In this document: positions 57,391 to 64,000 of the stretch, piece by piece | How positions within the stretch are numbered: the stretch's first letter is position 1 | How the letters are laid out: every line of letters begins with the position of its first letter | DNA from: Rhizomonospora bruguierae | Lineage (GTDB): Bacteria; Actinomycetota; Actinomycetes; Mycobacteriales; Micromonosporaceae | DNA: 64,000 nt | Direction: 5' to 3' | NCBI RefSeq assembly: GCF_018397995.1 | Contig: NZ_BBQH01000014.1 | Location: 146,370 to 210,369 of the forward strand | The notes under the pieces: generated by a model | Seen by the model: only the letters and a program-made list of their open reading frames with translations | The model's database searches: none | Told to the model about the DNA's origin: nothing | Position numbers and translations under genes: made by a program

Positions 57391-58667
57391 ACCCGCGAAC
57401 TCGTCGCCCCGGCCGGTGGCGGCGGTGGCGGTCAGCGGTATCGGGCCGTGCGTCCTGCCCACCACGGCGGACGGCCGCCCGCTGCGGCCGGCGATCCTGT
57501 ACGGGGTGGACACCCGCGCCGCGGCCGAGATCGTGGAACTGACCGAGCGGCTCGGCGAGGACGCCATCGTCCAGCGCGGCGGCAACCGGCTCACCACCCA
57601 GGCGGTCGGGCCGAAGCTGCTCTGGCTGGCCCGGCACGAGCCCGACGTCTGGGCGGCGACCCGCCGGTTCTTCATGGCGAGTTCCTTCCTCGTCCACCGC
57701 CTGACCGGCTCGTACGTGCTCGACCACCACTCGGCCAGCCAAAGCGATCCGCTGTACGACATCCGGGCCCGGGCCTGATCACCGACCTCGCCGCCGACCT
57801 CGCACCGGGTCTGGAGTTGCCGCGGCTGCTGTGGCCCACCGAGGTCGCGGGTACGGTCACCACCGCGGCGGCCGCCGCGACCGGGCTGCCCGTGGGGACG
57901 CCGGTGACCGCCGGCACCATCGACGCCTGGGCCGAATCGGTCAGCGTGGGCGCGACCCGACGCGGGGACCTGATGCTGATGTACGGCACCACCATGTTCC
58001 TTACCCGGGTGGTGGAGCGGCCCATCGCGCACCCGGGCCTGTGGTCCACCGCCGGTGTGCATCCCGGCAGCTACTGCGTGGCGGGCGGAATGGCGACCTC
58101 GGGTGCCGTGGTCGAGTGGCTGCGCGAGCTCACCGGCGGCCGGACTATGCGGACCTGACGGCCGAGGCCACCGCCGTGCCCGCCGGGTCGGACGGGGTGG
58201 TGCTGCTGCCCTACTTCGCCGGCGAGCGCATCCCGCTGTTCGACGAGAAGGCGCGCGGGGTGATCCTGGGTCTCACGCTGGACCACCGGCGGGGGCACCT
58301 GTACCGGGCGGTGCTGGAGGCCACCGGGTACGCGGCGCGCCACCACATCGACACGATGGCCGAACTGCTGGAGCCACCGGGCCGGGTGATCGCGGTGGGT
58401 GGAGGCGTCCGCCCGCTCTGGACCCGGATCGTCTCGGACATCACCGGGCACGCCCAGCACGTCCCCCGGCAGACCATCGGGGCCAGCTACGGCAACGCGT
58501 ACCTGGCGGGGCTCGCCCAGGGCCTCGTGTCCCGGGACGACGATTGGACGACGTGGGCGGACCGGGTCCAGCCGAACCCGGCCAGCCACGACACCTACCA
58601 GCGGTCGTACGCGGTCTACCGGAAGCTCTATCCCGCGACGCGGGACCTCGTGCACGCCCTGACCTGA
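57391..58667 (+). pseudogene. FGGY-family carbohydrate kinase gene with two frameshifts and no N-terminus
   Basis: Three consecutive frames make one FGGY kinase. The first reads VAVSGIGPCVLPTTADGRPL and MASSFLVHRLTGSYVLDHHS, ending LYDIRARA-stop. One missing G near 57775 restores ITDLAADLAPGLELPRLLWP, AGTIDAWAESVSVGATRRGD and VVEWLRELTGG. One missing C near 58141 restores YADLTAEATAVPAGSDGVVL, LPYFAGERIPLFDEKARGVI and RVIAVGGGVRPLWTRIVSDI. The first ~60-70 residues, with the ATP phosphate loop, are absent. Homologues phosphorylate xylulose or related sugars. Both shifts are single-base losses at G/C runs and could be sequencing errors, but the missing start shows real decay. Confidence 0.82.
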
Positions 58668-58808
58668 CCCCCGGACGCCGTGGACTGGCCGGCACCGTCG
58701 AGAGCCGTCCCGACACCAAGGACGCCGATCCATCGGCCGTACTTGTCCTCGCGCCCCGGCCGGGTGACGGGATCGCGGCCGTCGATGTCGGCTGCTAGGT
58801 TCCCGATC

Positions 58809-60002
58809 ATGCGCTCTCGTCGCCCGCTCGCCACCACGCTCGGTGGAGTACTGCTGATCGTCTCGTTGCTGGTGTGCGGCGTCGGCGGCGGCGTGTTGCT
58901 CGGGCCGGTCTCGCGGTCCGGTCAGGACGTCGACCTGGCCTCCACGCTCGGCGGCAAGGGCTCCACGATTTTCGACATGTACGAGGGCGACGAATACTGG
59001 ATCTACCAGCCGGTCGAGCAGACGTGGCCCGACACCGTGCCGTGCAACGTCTACGACTCGCCCGAGGATTCCTGGCTGGTGCGCCGTTCCGAGCGCCCCG
59101 CGGCGGCACCGGAGCGGATCACGCACTTCGACACCCGGTCCGGCACGGACGGCGTGGCCGACTACGACTTCGGCTACTACGGCACCCTGCGCGGCGACCG
59201 CACGAAGGCGTTCCTGTCGGTGGAATGCTCGCCAACCGACTTCCTGGTCGTGCCCAGCCGCGCCCCGCAGCGCCACCTGCTGGCCGTTGGGATCGTCGGC
59301 GGCCTGATCGCGGCCGCCGGCGTCGTCGTGCTGGTGACCGGCCTGGTCCGCCGCCGGCGCGCCGGCGCACCGCCGGCCCAGCCCGCTCCCGTGCCGTCCG
59401 CTCCCGCGCCGCCCGCGCCCGTGGCGGTGGGGGCCGGTGGCCCGTCGCGCCGCTGGTACCTGCTCGTGATCCCGCCGGTGGTGCTGGCGGTGCTCGCGTG
59501 CTGCGCCGGTGGCGTGCTGGGCCTGTCTTTCGGCTTCCTGAAGACCTTCGACCCGCCGAACATCGGCACCGAGCGGCGGGGCATGGTCAGCCGGGTCCTG
59601 GGCGGCGGCACCGACTACGCCCTCTACGCCGACCGGGCGACCGGGATTCCCGACCGGGCGGCCTGCGTGGTGCGCGAGCGCGACTCGCCGCGCGTCGTCC
59701 GGTGGCGGACGGGCCGCCCGATCGGAGACCCGGAGACGGTCACCTACAACGGCCACACGTACACCTACGTCGGCACCTTCCGGGTCAACGACAGCGTCAT
59801 CGGCACCGTCGACTGCGAAGGCGAATCGTCGCTGCTGCTGCGGCACAGCCGGCGGTCGTGGCCGCTGGTCTGGGGCGCCGTCACCGTGGCGAGCCTGGCC
59901 CTCGTCGCCGCGGCGGCGGCCGGACTGACCACCGCGATCCGTCGCCGCCGGGCCACTGCCGCACCGACGACCACGGTCCGGGTGGTACCGCCTTTCCGGT
60001 GA
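58809..60002 (+). CDS. Membrane protein with two related extracytoplasmic halves
   Basis: A 397-residue protein with four membrane segments. TM1 (LATTLGGVLLIVSLLVCGVG) leads to extracytoplasmic domain A (~35-145) and TM2 (LLAVGIVGGLIAAAGVVVLV). A Pro/Ala-rich cytoplasmic linker follows, then TM3 (WYLLVIPPVVLAVLACCAGG), domain B (~245-340) and TM4 (LVWGAVTVASLALVAAAAAG). Domains A and B match in layout: an aromatic ...YxxY start, one Cys, then Y-Y/Y-V-G-T-(L/F)-R, a second Cys and a hydrophobic end (TKAFLSVECSPTDFLV versus NDSVIGTVDCEGESSLLL). The gene looks like an internal duplication. An in-frame ATG eight codons earlier is the alternative start. Function unknown. Confidence 0.7.
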   Translation: MRSRRPLATTLGGVLLIVSLLVCGVGGGVLLGPVSRSGQDVDLASTLGGKGSTIFDMYEGDEYWIYQPVEQTWPDTVPCNVYDSPEDSWLVRRSERPAAAPERITHFDTRSGTDGVADYDFGYYGTLRGDRTKAFLSVECSPTDFLVVPSRAPQRHLLAVGIVGGLIAAAGVVVLVTGLVRRRRAGAPPAQPAPVPSAPAPPAPVAVGAGGPSRRWYLLVIPPVVLAVLACCAGGVLGLSFGFLKTFDPPNIGTERRGMVSRVLGGGTDYALYADRATGIPDRAACVVRERDSPRVVRWRTGRPIGDPETVTYNGHTYTYVGTFRVNDSVIGTVDCEGESSLLLRHSRRSWPLVWGAVTVASLALVAAAAAGLTTAIRRRRATAAPTTTVRVVPPFR

Positions 60003-60017
60003 CGGCAGCGGCGGCCG

Positions 60018-60680
60018 TCACGGTTGGCTCCCGAGGCGGCCACGGCTACGGCGGTCCGTGAGGTCGGTCGCGTTCGGGCTGGCGCGCAGATGAATCCGCT
60101 CCCCGGCGGCACCGAACAGGGTGAGGGCCTCGACGGGGCCGGGGCCGCGGTTGACGAAGGCGTGCGGCGTGCGGGTGTCGAACTCGACCGCTTCGCCGTC
60201 GCCGAGCTCGAACTGGCGGTCGCCCAGGATCAGGTGCAGCCGCCCGGCGAGGACGTAGAGCCATTCGTAGCCATCGTGGGTCTGCCCGGCGGGCGGCTCG
60301 CCCGGGTGAACCGGGATGATCAATTTGTACGCCTGCACGCCGCCGGGTCGGCGGGTGAGCGGGATCACGATCATCCCCCAGCGTTTCAGCGGGCGTAGCC
60401 GGACGCGGGGGTCGCCGGTTTCCGGGGCTCCGACGAGTTCGTCGATCGGGATGTGGTGGGCCCTGGCGAGCAGCAGCATGAGTTCCAGGGTGGGCCGTCG
60501 CTGACCGGCTTCGAGGCGCGAGAGGGTGCTCTCGGAGATCCCGGTCGCACGGGCCAGGTCGGCCAGGGTCACGCCCCGGTGCCGGCGCAGCGCACGCAGG
60601 CGGGGCCCGACCAGGTGCAGGACGTCGTCGATCACGTCTCGCGACAGGTCCGCTTCAGGCGTCTCGTCGGACTTGCTCAT
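60018..60680 (-). CDS. XRE-family regulator with C-terminal cupin
   Basis: A 220-residue regulator. The helix-turn-helix is RRHRGVTLADLARATGISES with TLSRLEAGQRRPTLELMLLL. The cupin sensor follows (GQTHDGYEWLYVLAGRLHLI, LGDGEAVEFDTRTPHAFVNR, with His/Glu metal-type residues). Such proteins usually repress a neighbouring redox or detoxification gene and sense a small ligand. The ATG given is preferred; another lies eight codons earlier. It is divergent from the thioredoxin-reductase-like gene, and twin repeats in the gap are a likely binding site. Confidence 0.88.
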   Translation of the reverse strand: MSKSDETPEADLSRDVIDDVLHLVGPRLRALRRHRGVTLADLARATGISESTLSRLEAGQRRPTLELMLLLARAHHIPIDELVGAPETGDPRVRLRPLKRWGMIVIPLTRRPGGVQAYKLIIPVHPGEPPAGQTHDGYEWLYVLAGRLHLILGDRQFELGDGEAVEFDTRTPHAFVNRGPGPVEALTLFGAAGERIHLRASPNATDLTDRRSRGRLGSQP

Positions 60681-60688
60681 GCCACCAT

Positions 60689-60718
60689 CTTGCCACTTCA
60701 GCATGAAAACTTGCCACT
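60689..60718. promoter_or_regulatory. Tandem CTTGCCACT repeats, probable XRE operator
   Basis: CTTGCCACT occurs twice, at 60689-60697 and 60710-60718, with starts 21 bases apart. This is two helical turns, so both copies face one side of the DNA. They fill the short gap between the regulator and the divergent oxidoreductase, where a dimeric regulator would act. Confidence 0.55.
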
Positions 60719-60758
60719 AGCGCCAGAGTGCCGAAGATGGGGCAAGGAGGTGGTCGCG

Positions 60759-61823
60759 ATGGCCGCGGACGGCGCAGAAGGTAACGACAACGGCAAGGAC
60801 CGAGTTCCCGGACCCGGCGCTTTGGATGTGGTGGTGGTCGGCGGCGGCGCGGCCGGGCTGGCCGCGGCGACGTCGCTGGCGCGGTTCCGGCACCGGGTGG
60901 TGCTGGTGGATGCGGGTGAGCCGCGCAACGCCCCGGCGGCGGGGGTGCACAACTATCTCTCCCGCGACGGCATGCCCCCCGCTGAACTGCTTGCGGCTGG
61001 CCGGGCTGAGCTGCGTGGTTACGGAGCGCACATCATCGACGGGACCGTCGACGCGGTCCGGGCGCTGCCGTCGGTGGCGGGACCGCGTTTCGTCATCGAA
61101 TTGACCGACGGACGGGAGCTGAGGACGCGGCGGGTGCTGGCCGCCAGCGGGCTGGTGGACGTTCTGCCGGACGTGGCCGGGCTCGCCGGACGGTGGGGAC
61201 GAGACATCCTGCACTGTCCGTACTGCCACGGCTGGGAGGTCCGCGACCAGCGGATCGCCGTGCTGGCCACATCGGGGCTGGCGATCCACACCGCGTTCCT
61301 GTGGCGCCAGCTCACCCCGCACGTCACCCTCATCCTGCAGCAAGCCGACGCGGAACCTACCGACCAACAGTGGGAGCGGTTGTTGGCCCGCGGCATCAGC
61401 GTGGTCCCCGGACCGGCCGAGGAGGTCGTCATCGCTGCTGACCGGCTGCGCGGGCTGCGGGTCGCCGATGGCCACGTCGTCGACTGCGCGGCGGTCGCGG
61501 TCAGCGCGTCCTTGCAGGCACGGGCCGGCTTCCTGGCCCCGCTGGACCTGACACCGGTCGCGTTCGCCATGGGTGACACCGTCATCGGCAGTCGCATCGA
61601 GGCGGAGCCGACGGGCGCGACCGCGGTGCCGGGCGTCTACGTCGCCGGCAACGTCTCCGACCCGCTGGGGCAGGTCGCCGGTTCGGTCAGCGCGGGCCTC
61701 ACCGCGGCCGCCGCGATCAACATGTCTCTGATCGAGGAGGACACGGACGCGGCGGTCGCCGCCGCCCGCCTTCCCGTCCCCGGTGCGGACCCGCAACCGG
61801 CGGGTTCCCTGCGCCGCCGCTGA
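60759..61823 (+). CDS. Thioredoxin-reductase-like NAD(P)/FAD oxidoreductase
   Basis: A 354-residue pyridine-nucleotide-disulfide oxidoreductase. FAD loop: LDVVVVGGGAAGLAAATSLA; redox motif: ILHCPYCHGWEVRD (Cys-x-x-Cys); second FAD segment: GVYVAGNVSDPLGQVAGSVS. The NAD(P) loop is degenerate (IAVLATSGLAIHTAFLW in place of GxGxxA), as in ferredoxin-type and DepH/GliT-like members. It could therefore be a specialised thiol oxidase or reductase rather than housekeeping TrxB. No thioredoxin gene is adjacent. CAAGGAGG precedes the ATG. It is probably controlled by the divergent XRE-cupin regulator. Confidence 0.87.
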   Translation: MAADGAEGNDNGKDRVPGPGALDVVVVGGGAAGLAAATSLARFRHRVVLVDAGEPRNAPAAGVHNYLSRDGMPPAELLAAGRAELRGYGAHIIDGTVDAVRALPSVAGPRFVIELTDGRELRTRRVLAASGLVDVLPDVAGLAGRWGRDILHCPYCHGWEVRDQRIAVLATSGLAIHTAFLWRQLTPHVTLILQQADAEPTDQQWERLLARGISVVPGPAEEVVIAADRLRGLRVADGHVVDCAAVAVSASLQARAGFLAPLDLTPVAFAMGDTVIGSRIEAEPTGATAVPGVYVAGNVSDPLGQVAGSVSAGLTAAAAINMSLIEEDTDAAVAAARLPVPGADPQPAGSLRRR

Positions 61824-62077
61824 CCGGATTGCGGCGCGTCGCTGCGCGAGCGGACCGCATGGCGGGACGGTCGGCATCGGGTTCGGTGCCGTCGCGGACG
61901 GCCATGCGTTCCCCGCCCGGGGCGCGTACCTGCTCGCTCTACGGAACGTAGCCGACTTCCGCAGTAGATGGTCTCTCGCCAACAGCCGATCGGATCATCT
62001 TCATCAATCGATCGTACTGTTCAAAGTCGATCAATCGGCGGCCACAGTGGACGGCTAAGTCTTCGTACCCTCAGTCG

Positions 62078-63208
62078 ATGTCATACCCCCACCGCACCCC
62101 CTCGCGAACCTTGCGGTTCGCGCTGGCGGCAATCATCGGGGTGGCCACCGTGGCCACCGTGCAGACACCAGCCATGGCCGACGGTACCGACCCGGAGTGG
62201 GCCACCTGCGCCCAGTACACCGTGCCGGTCACGTTGACCGCCGGCGATCCGACCACCTACAACGTCACCGGCCGGCTGTGCCTGGGCTCCGACCACCTGC
62301 GGAAGACGACGGTGCAGCTGCTGGTTTCCGGCTGGAGCTACGACCACAACTACTGGAACGTCTCGTACAAGCCGAATACCTACTCGTGGGTATGGGTACA
62401 GACGGTGAAGGGCTACTCCACCTTCTCCATCGACCGGCTCGGCGTCGGGGCGAGCGGCAAGCCGCCGGCCGCCCAGCTGAACGTCCAAAACCAGGCGTAC
62501 GTCATCCAGCAGATCGTCCCGAAGCTGCGCAGTGGGGCGATCGGCGGGGTGGCCTTCACCACGGTCGTCGGGGTCGGGCACTCGCTCGGCGCGGGCATCC
62601 TCCAGTACGAGGCGGGCACCGTCACCACCGCCAGCGCGGTACCCGACTACCTGATCCTGCAGGACTTCCTGACCCAGACGTACGCGCCGGGGCTGGCCCG
62701 GCTGGCCGCCTCGCTCCACCCGGCCAGCTCGGATCCGGCGTTCGCCGGCGCCGGGCTGCCCTCTGGGTACCTGACCACCCAGCCCGGCACCCGGGGCGCC
62801 GACTTCTACCACCTGCCGAACGTCGAGTCGGACATATTATCGCTGGACGAGGCGCTCAAGCAGACCGGCACCGACGGTGAACGCACCAGCCTCGCCGCCG
62901 CCCGGGACACGGCGGTCACCCGTGGGGTGCGGGTGCCGACGCTGCTCGCCGTCGGGCAGTACGACAACCTGGCGTGCGACAGGGCCAGCGGCCTCTCCTG
63001 CGACACCCCGGCGGCCGTGCTGGCCCGCGAGTCGGCCAACTACTCGGCGCGCGCCTGCCTGAGCGCCTTCGTCCAGCTCAACTCGGGCCACGACATCAAC
63101 CTGCACATCAACGCGCTCGACAACTACAACTACGCCGCCACCTGGCTGGACAACTACACGATCAACTACGTCACGCGCAAGGACAGCAACGGCTGCATCC
63201 CGGTCTGA
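62078..63208 (+). CDS. Secreted alpha/beta-hydrolase
   Basis: A 376-residue exported hydrolase. The signal peptide is TLRFALAAIIGVATVATVQT with cleavage after AMADG. The nucleophile elbow is VVGVGHSLGAGILQYEA (Ser in GHSLGAG). The acid is likely the Asp in LLAVGQYDNLACD, and the His lies in QLNSGHDINLHINALDNY. Cys residues (CAQYT, RLCLG, ACDRASGLSCD, RACLS, NGCIP) suggest disulfides. Similar secreted proteins include esterases and lipases. The ATG has only a weak ribosome binding site. A hairpin terminator follows. Confidence 0.85.
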   Translation: MSYPHRTPSRTLRFALAAIIGVATVATVQTPAMADGTDPEWATCAQYTVPVTLTAGDPTTYNVTGRLCLGSDHLRKTTVQLLVSGWSYDHNYWNVSYKPNTYSWVWVQTVKGYSTFSIDRLGVGASGKPPAAQLNVQNQAYVIQQIVPKLRSGAIGGVAFTTVVGVGHSLGAGILQYEAGTVTTASAVPDYLILQDFLTQTYAPGLARLAASLHPASSDPAFAGAGLPSGYLTTQPGTRGADFYHLPNVESDILSLDEALKQTGTDGERTSLAAARDTAVTRGVRVPTLLAVGQYDNLACDRASGLSCDTPAAVLARESANYSARACLSAFVQLNSGHDINLHINALDNYNYAATWLDNYTINYVTRKDSNGCIPV

Positions 63209-63224
63209 GCGGACACGCAGTGAA

Positions 63225-63256
63225 CGGGCGGCACGACCACCGGGTCGTGCCGCCCG
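63225..63256 (+). terminator. Hairpin terminator after the alpha/beta-hydrolase
   Basis: CGGGCGGCACGACC / GGTCGTGCCGCCCG form a perfect 14-bp stem with the 4-base loop ACCG, 17 bases after the stop codon. Confidence 0.82.
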
Positions 63257-63323
63257 CCACCCGAGGAGGCAGCCACCGGTCAGTCGCATCTGGTCGGTAC
63301 CGACACCGGATAGACTGCCACGT

Positions 63324-63866
63324 ATGCATGCGGCGTTGCGGCTTCGACTGTGCTGTTTCGTGCTCGCCGCGGCGGCGGCGGCGGTGCTACTGCTCGGCGG
63401 ATGCGCCGAGCATTCCTTCGATCCAAGCACCGCCCGGCCGTGCGAGTTCTTCACCGCGGACGAGCTGCGCGAGTTCGACATGCACGTCCAGGCCGACGAG
63501 CCGGACCTGTGCTGGTTCGGTCATCCACTGGGGACGCAGTACACCCTCGTGGCGGTCGCCGTGGAGTACCGCGACGGTGACCCGGCGAGCGTCGCGGCCG
63601 ACCTGAAGCTCGCGCCGGTGGACGGTGAGCTGGCCAAGAAGACCACCGCGACGTTCCTGGGCTCGATCAACGTCAAGGACAAGCAGGGTTCCTGTGTGCT
63701 GGTGGCGCCGATGGGCGAAGGGCATTCCCTGCTCGTCAGGATCGATACCGACACCAGGAGGGTCCACTGGTTCTCGGTCGGCCCGTTCGACGACCCGTGC
63801 GAGTACGTGGCGTCCGGGGTCGATGACAAGGCCACGAAGATCGAGGCGAAGCTGCGGCGAGCCTAG
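63324..63866 (+). CDS. DUF3558-like lipoprotein
   Basis: A 180-residue lipoprotein. The signal LCCFVLAAAAAAVLLLGGCA carries the lipobox LLGGC. The mature part has RPCEFFTADELREFDMHVQA, CWFGHPLGTQYTLVAVAVE, CVLVAPMGEGHSLLVRIDTD and DDPCEYVASGVDDKATKIEA. The pattern PC-x-FF/L-(S/T)-x-x-E and paired Cys resemble the DUF3558 lipoproteins of actinomycetes, whose role is unknown. TAGACT lies only seven bases before the ATG in the position of a -10 element, so the transcript may be leaderless. No gene is complete in the last 130 bases of the window. Confidence 0.75.
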   Translation: MHAALRLRLCCFVLAAAAAAVLLLGGCAEHSFDPSTARPCEFFTADELREFDMHVQADEPDLCWFGHPLGTQYTLVAVAVEYRDGDPASVAADLKLAPVDGELAKKTTATFLGSINVKDKQGSCVLVAPMGEGHSLLVRIDTDTRRVHWFSVGPFDDPCEYVASGVDDKATKIEAKLRRA

Positions 63867-64000
63867 CAGCCCATATAGGCGCATGATCTATAGCTGGCAA
63901 CGTCCACGGCTCCAACCCACCAAGCTAGGGAGTAGTCGTCGTCGGGCCATGCCTCAGTAGGCAGCGGCGCTGGAGATTCACGCTGACCAAGGTCAGGCCA

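Noticed and set aside
62000..62045. Repeated ATCAATCG near 62006 and 62033
   Set aside because: Two short copies in non-coding DNA with no matching regulator or palindrome; could be chance.
1..64000. Search for CRISPR arrays, tRNA or rRNA genes, insertion sequences and prophage
   Set aside because: No spaced repeats, cloverleaf-like sequences, transposase or integrase motifs, or target duplications were seen by eye.

Overview
The window is high-GC actinobacterial DNA with dense genes, GTG/ATG starts, GTGA and ATGA stop/start overlaps, actinobacterial Zur-type operators and LPxTG/lipobox wall proteins. A member of the Micromonosporaceae or a related filamentous actinomycete is the most likely source, but there is no rRNA or other species marker to confirm it. 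I saw no rRNA, tRNA, CRISPR array, insertion sequence or prophage.

Left arm, 1-17.4 kb: the right-hand part of a natural-product gene cluster that continues off the left edge. It has the 3' end of a macrolide-type glycosyltransferase, an NDP-sugar 3,5-epimerase, two EHN-type epoxide hydrolases and an FAD-dependent epoxidase-like monooxygenase. It also has a very large GH38 alpha-mannosidase-like protein, a DHA2 efflux pump and an FGE/SUMF1-fold protein lacking the catalytic cysteines. A ThiS/MoaD-like protein ends in Gly-Gly. The run closes with an SCP2-like protein, a free-standing condensation domain, a HAD(FkbH-like)-carrier protein fusion, a GT1 glycosyltransferase and a PLOD-type glycosyltransferase. 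From 8.3 to 17.4 kb the genes are tightly packed and partly overlapping, which suggests one transcript. Epoxidation/hydrolysis, deoxysugar attachment and an acyl-transfer step are the plausible chemistry. The sulfur-carrier-like gene hints at a sulfur step.

Catabolic block, 17.4-28.0 kb: a DapA/NanA-type aldolase, a DctPQM TRAP transporter, a LacI-family repressor, a HyuA/HyuB pair (HyuB with a zinc-ribbon tail like the acetone-carboxylase gamma subunit) and a fumarylacetoacetate-hydrolase-family enzyme. Promoters with 17-bp spacers and matching LacI-type palindromes precede both the aldolase and HyuA, so the block reads as one substrate-induced carboxylate uptake and degradation unit.

Mixed region, 28.0-31.4 kb: a LuxR relic, an HxlR regulator divergent from a methyltransferase, a frameshifted small gene fused to a methionyl-tRNA synthetase tail, and one hypothetical gene.

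Zinc island, 31.4-45.1 kb: seven copies of an actinobacterial surface-anchored repeat domain in six proteins, a ZnuABC-like transporter, a DUF916-like protein, zur, a CooC-like ATPase, a luciferase-like oxidoreductase and a small hypothetical protein. Five Zur-like boxes lie in front of these units. A zinc-independent bL33 paralogue (rpmG) beside one box carries an in-frame TAG. The island reads as a zinc-starvation response with cell-wall zinc capture feeding the ABC importer.

Right arm, 45-64 kb: ordinary accessory genes (MFS, HAD, PhyH dioxygenase, PRPP synthetase paralogue, PPOX enzyme, methyltransferase, GH9 cellulase, DUF4331, duplicated-domain membrane protein, XRE-cupin/thioredoxin-reductase-like pair, secreted alpha/beta hydrolase, lipoprotein). 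Decayed genes (acyl-CoA synthetase tail, thiolase, FGGY kinase) are interspersed.
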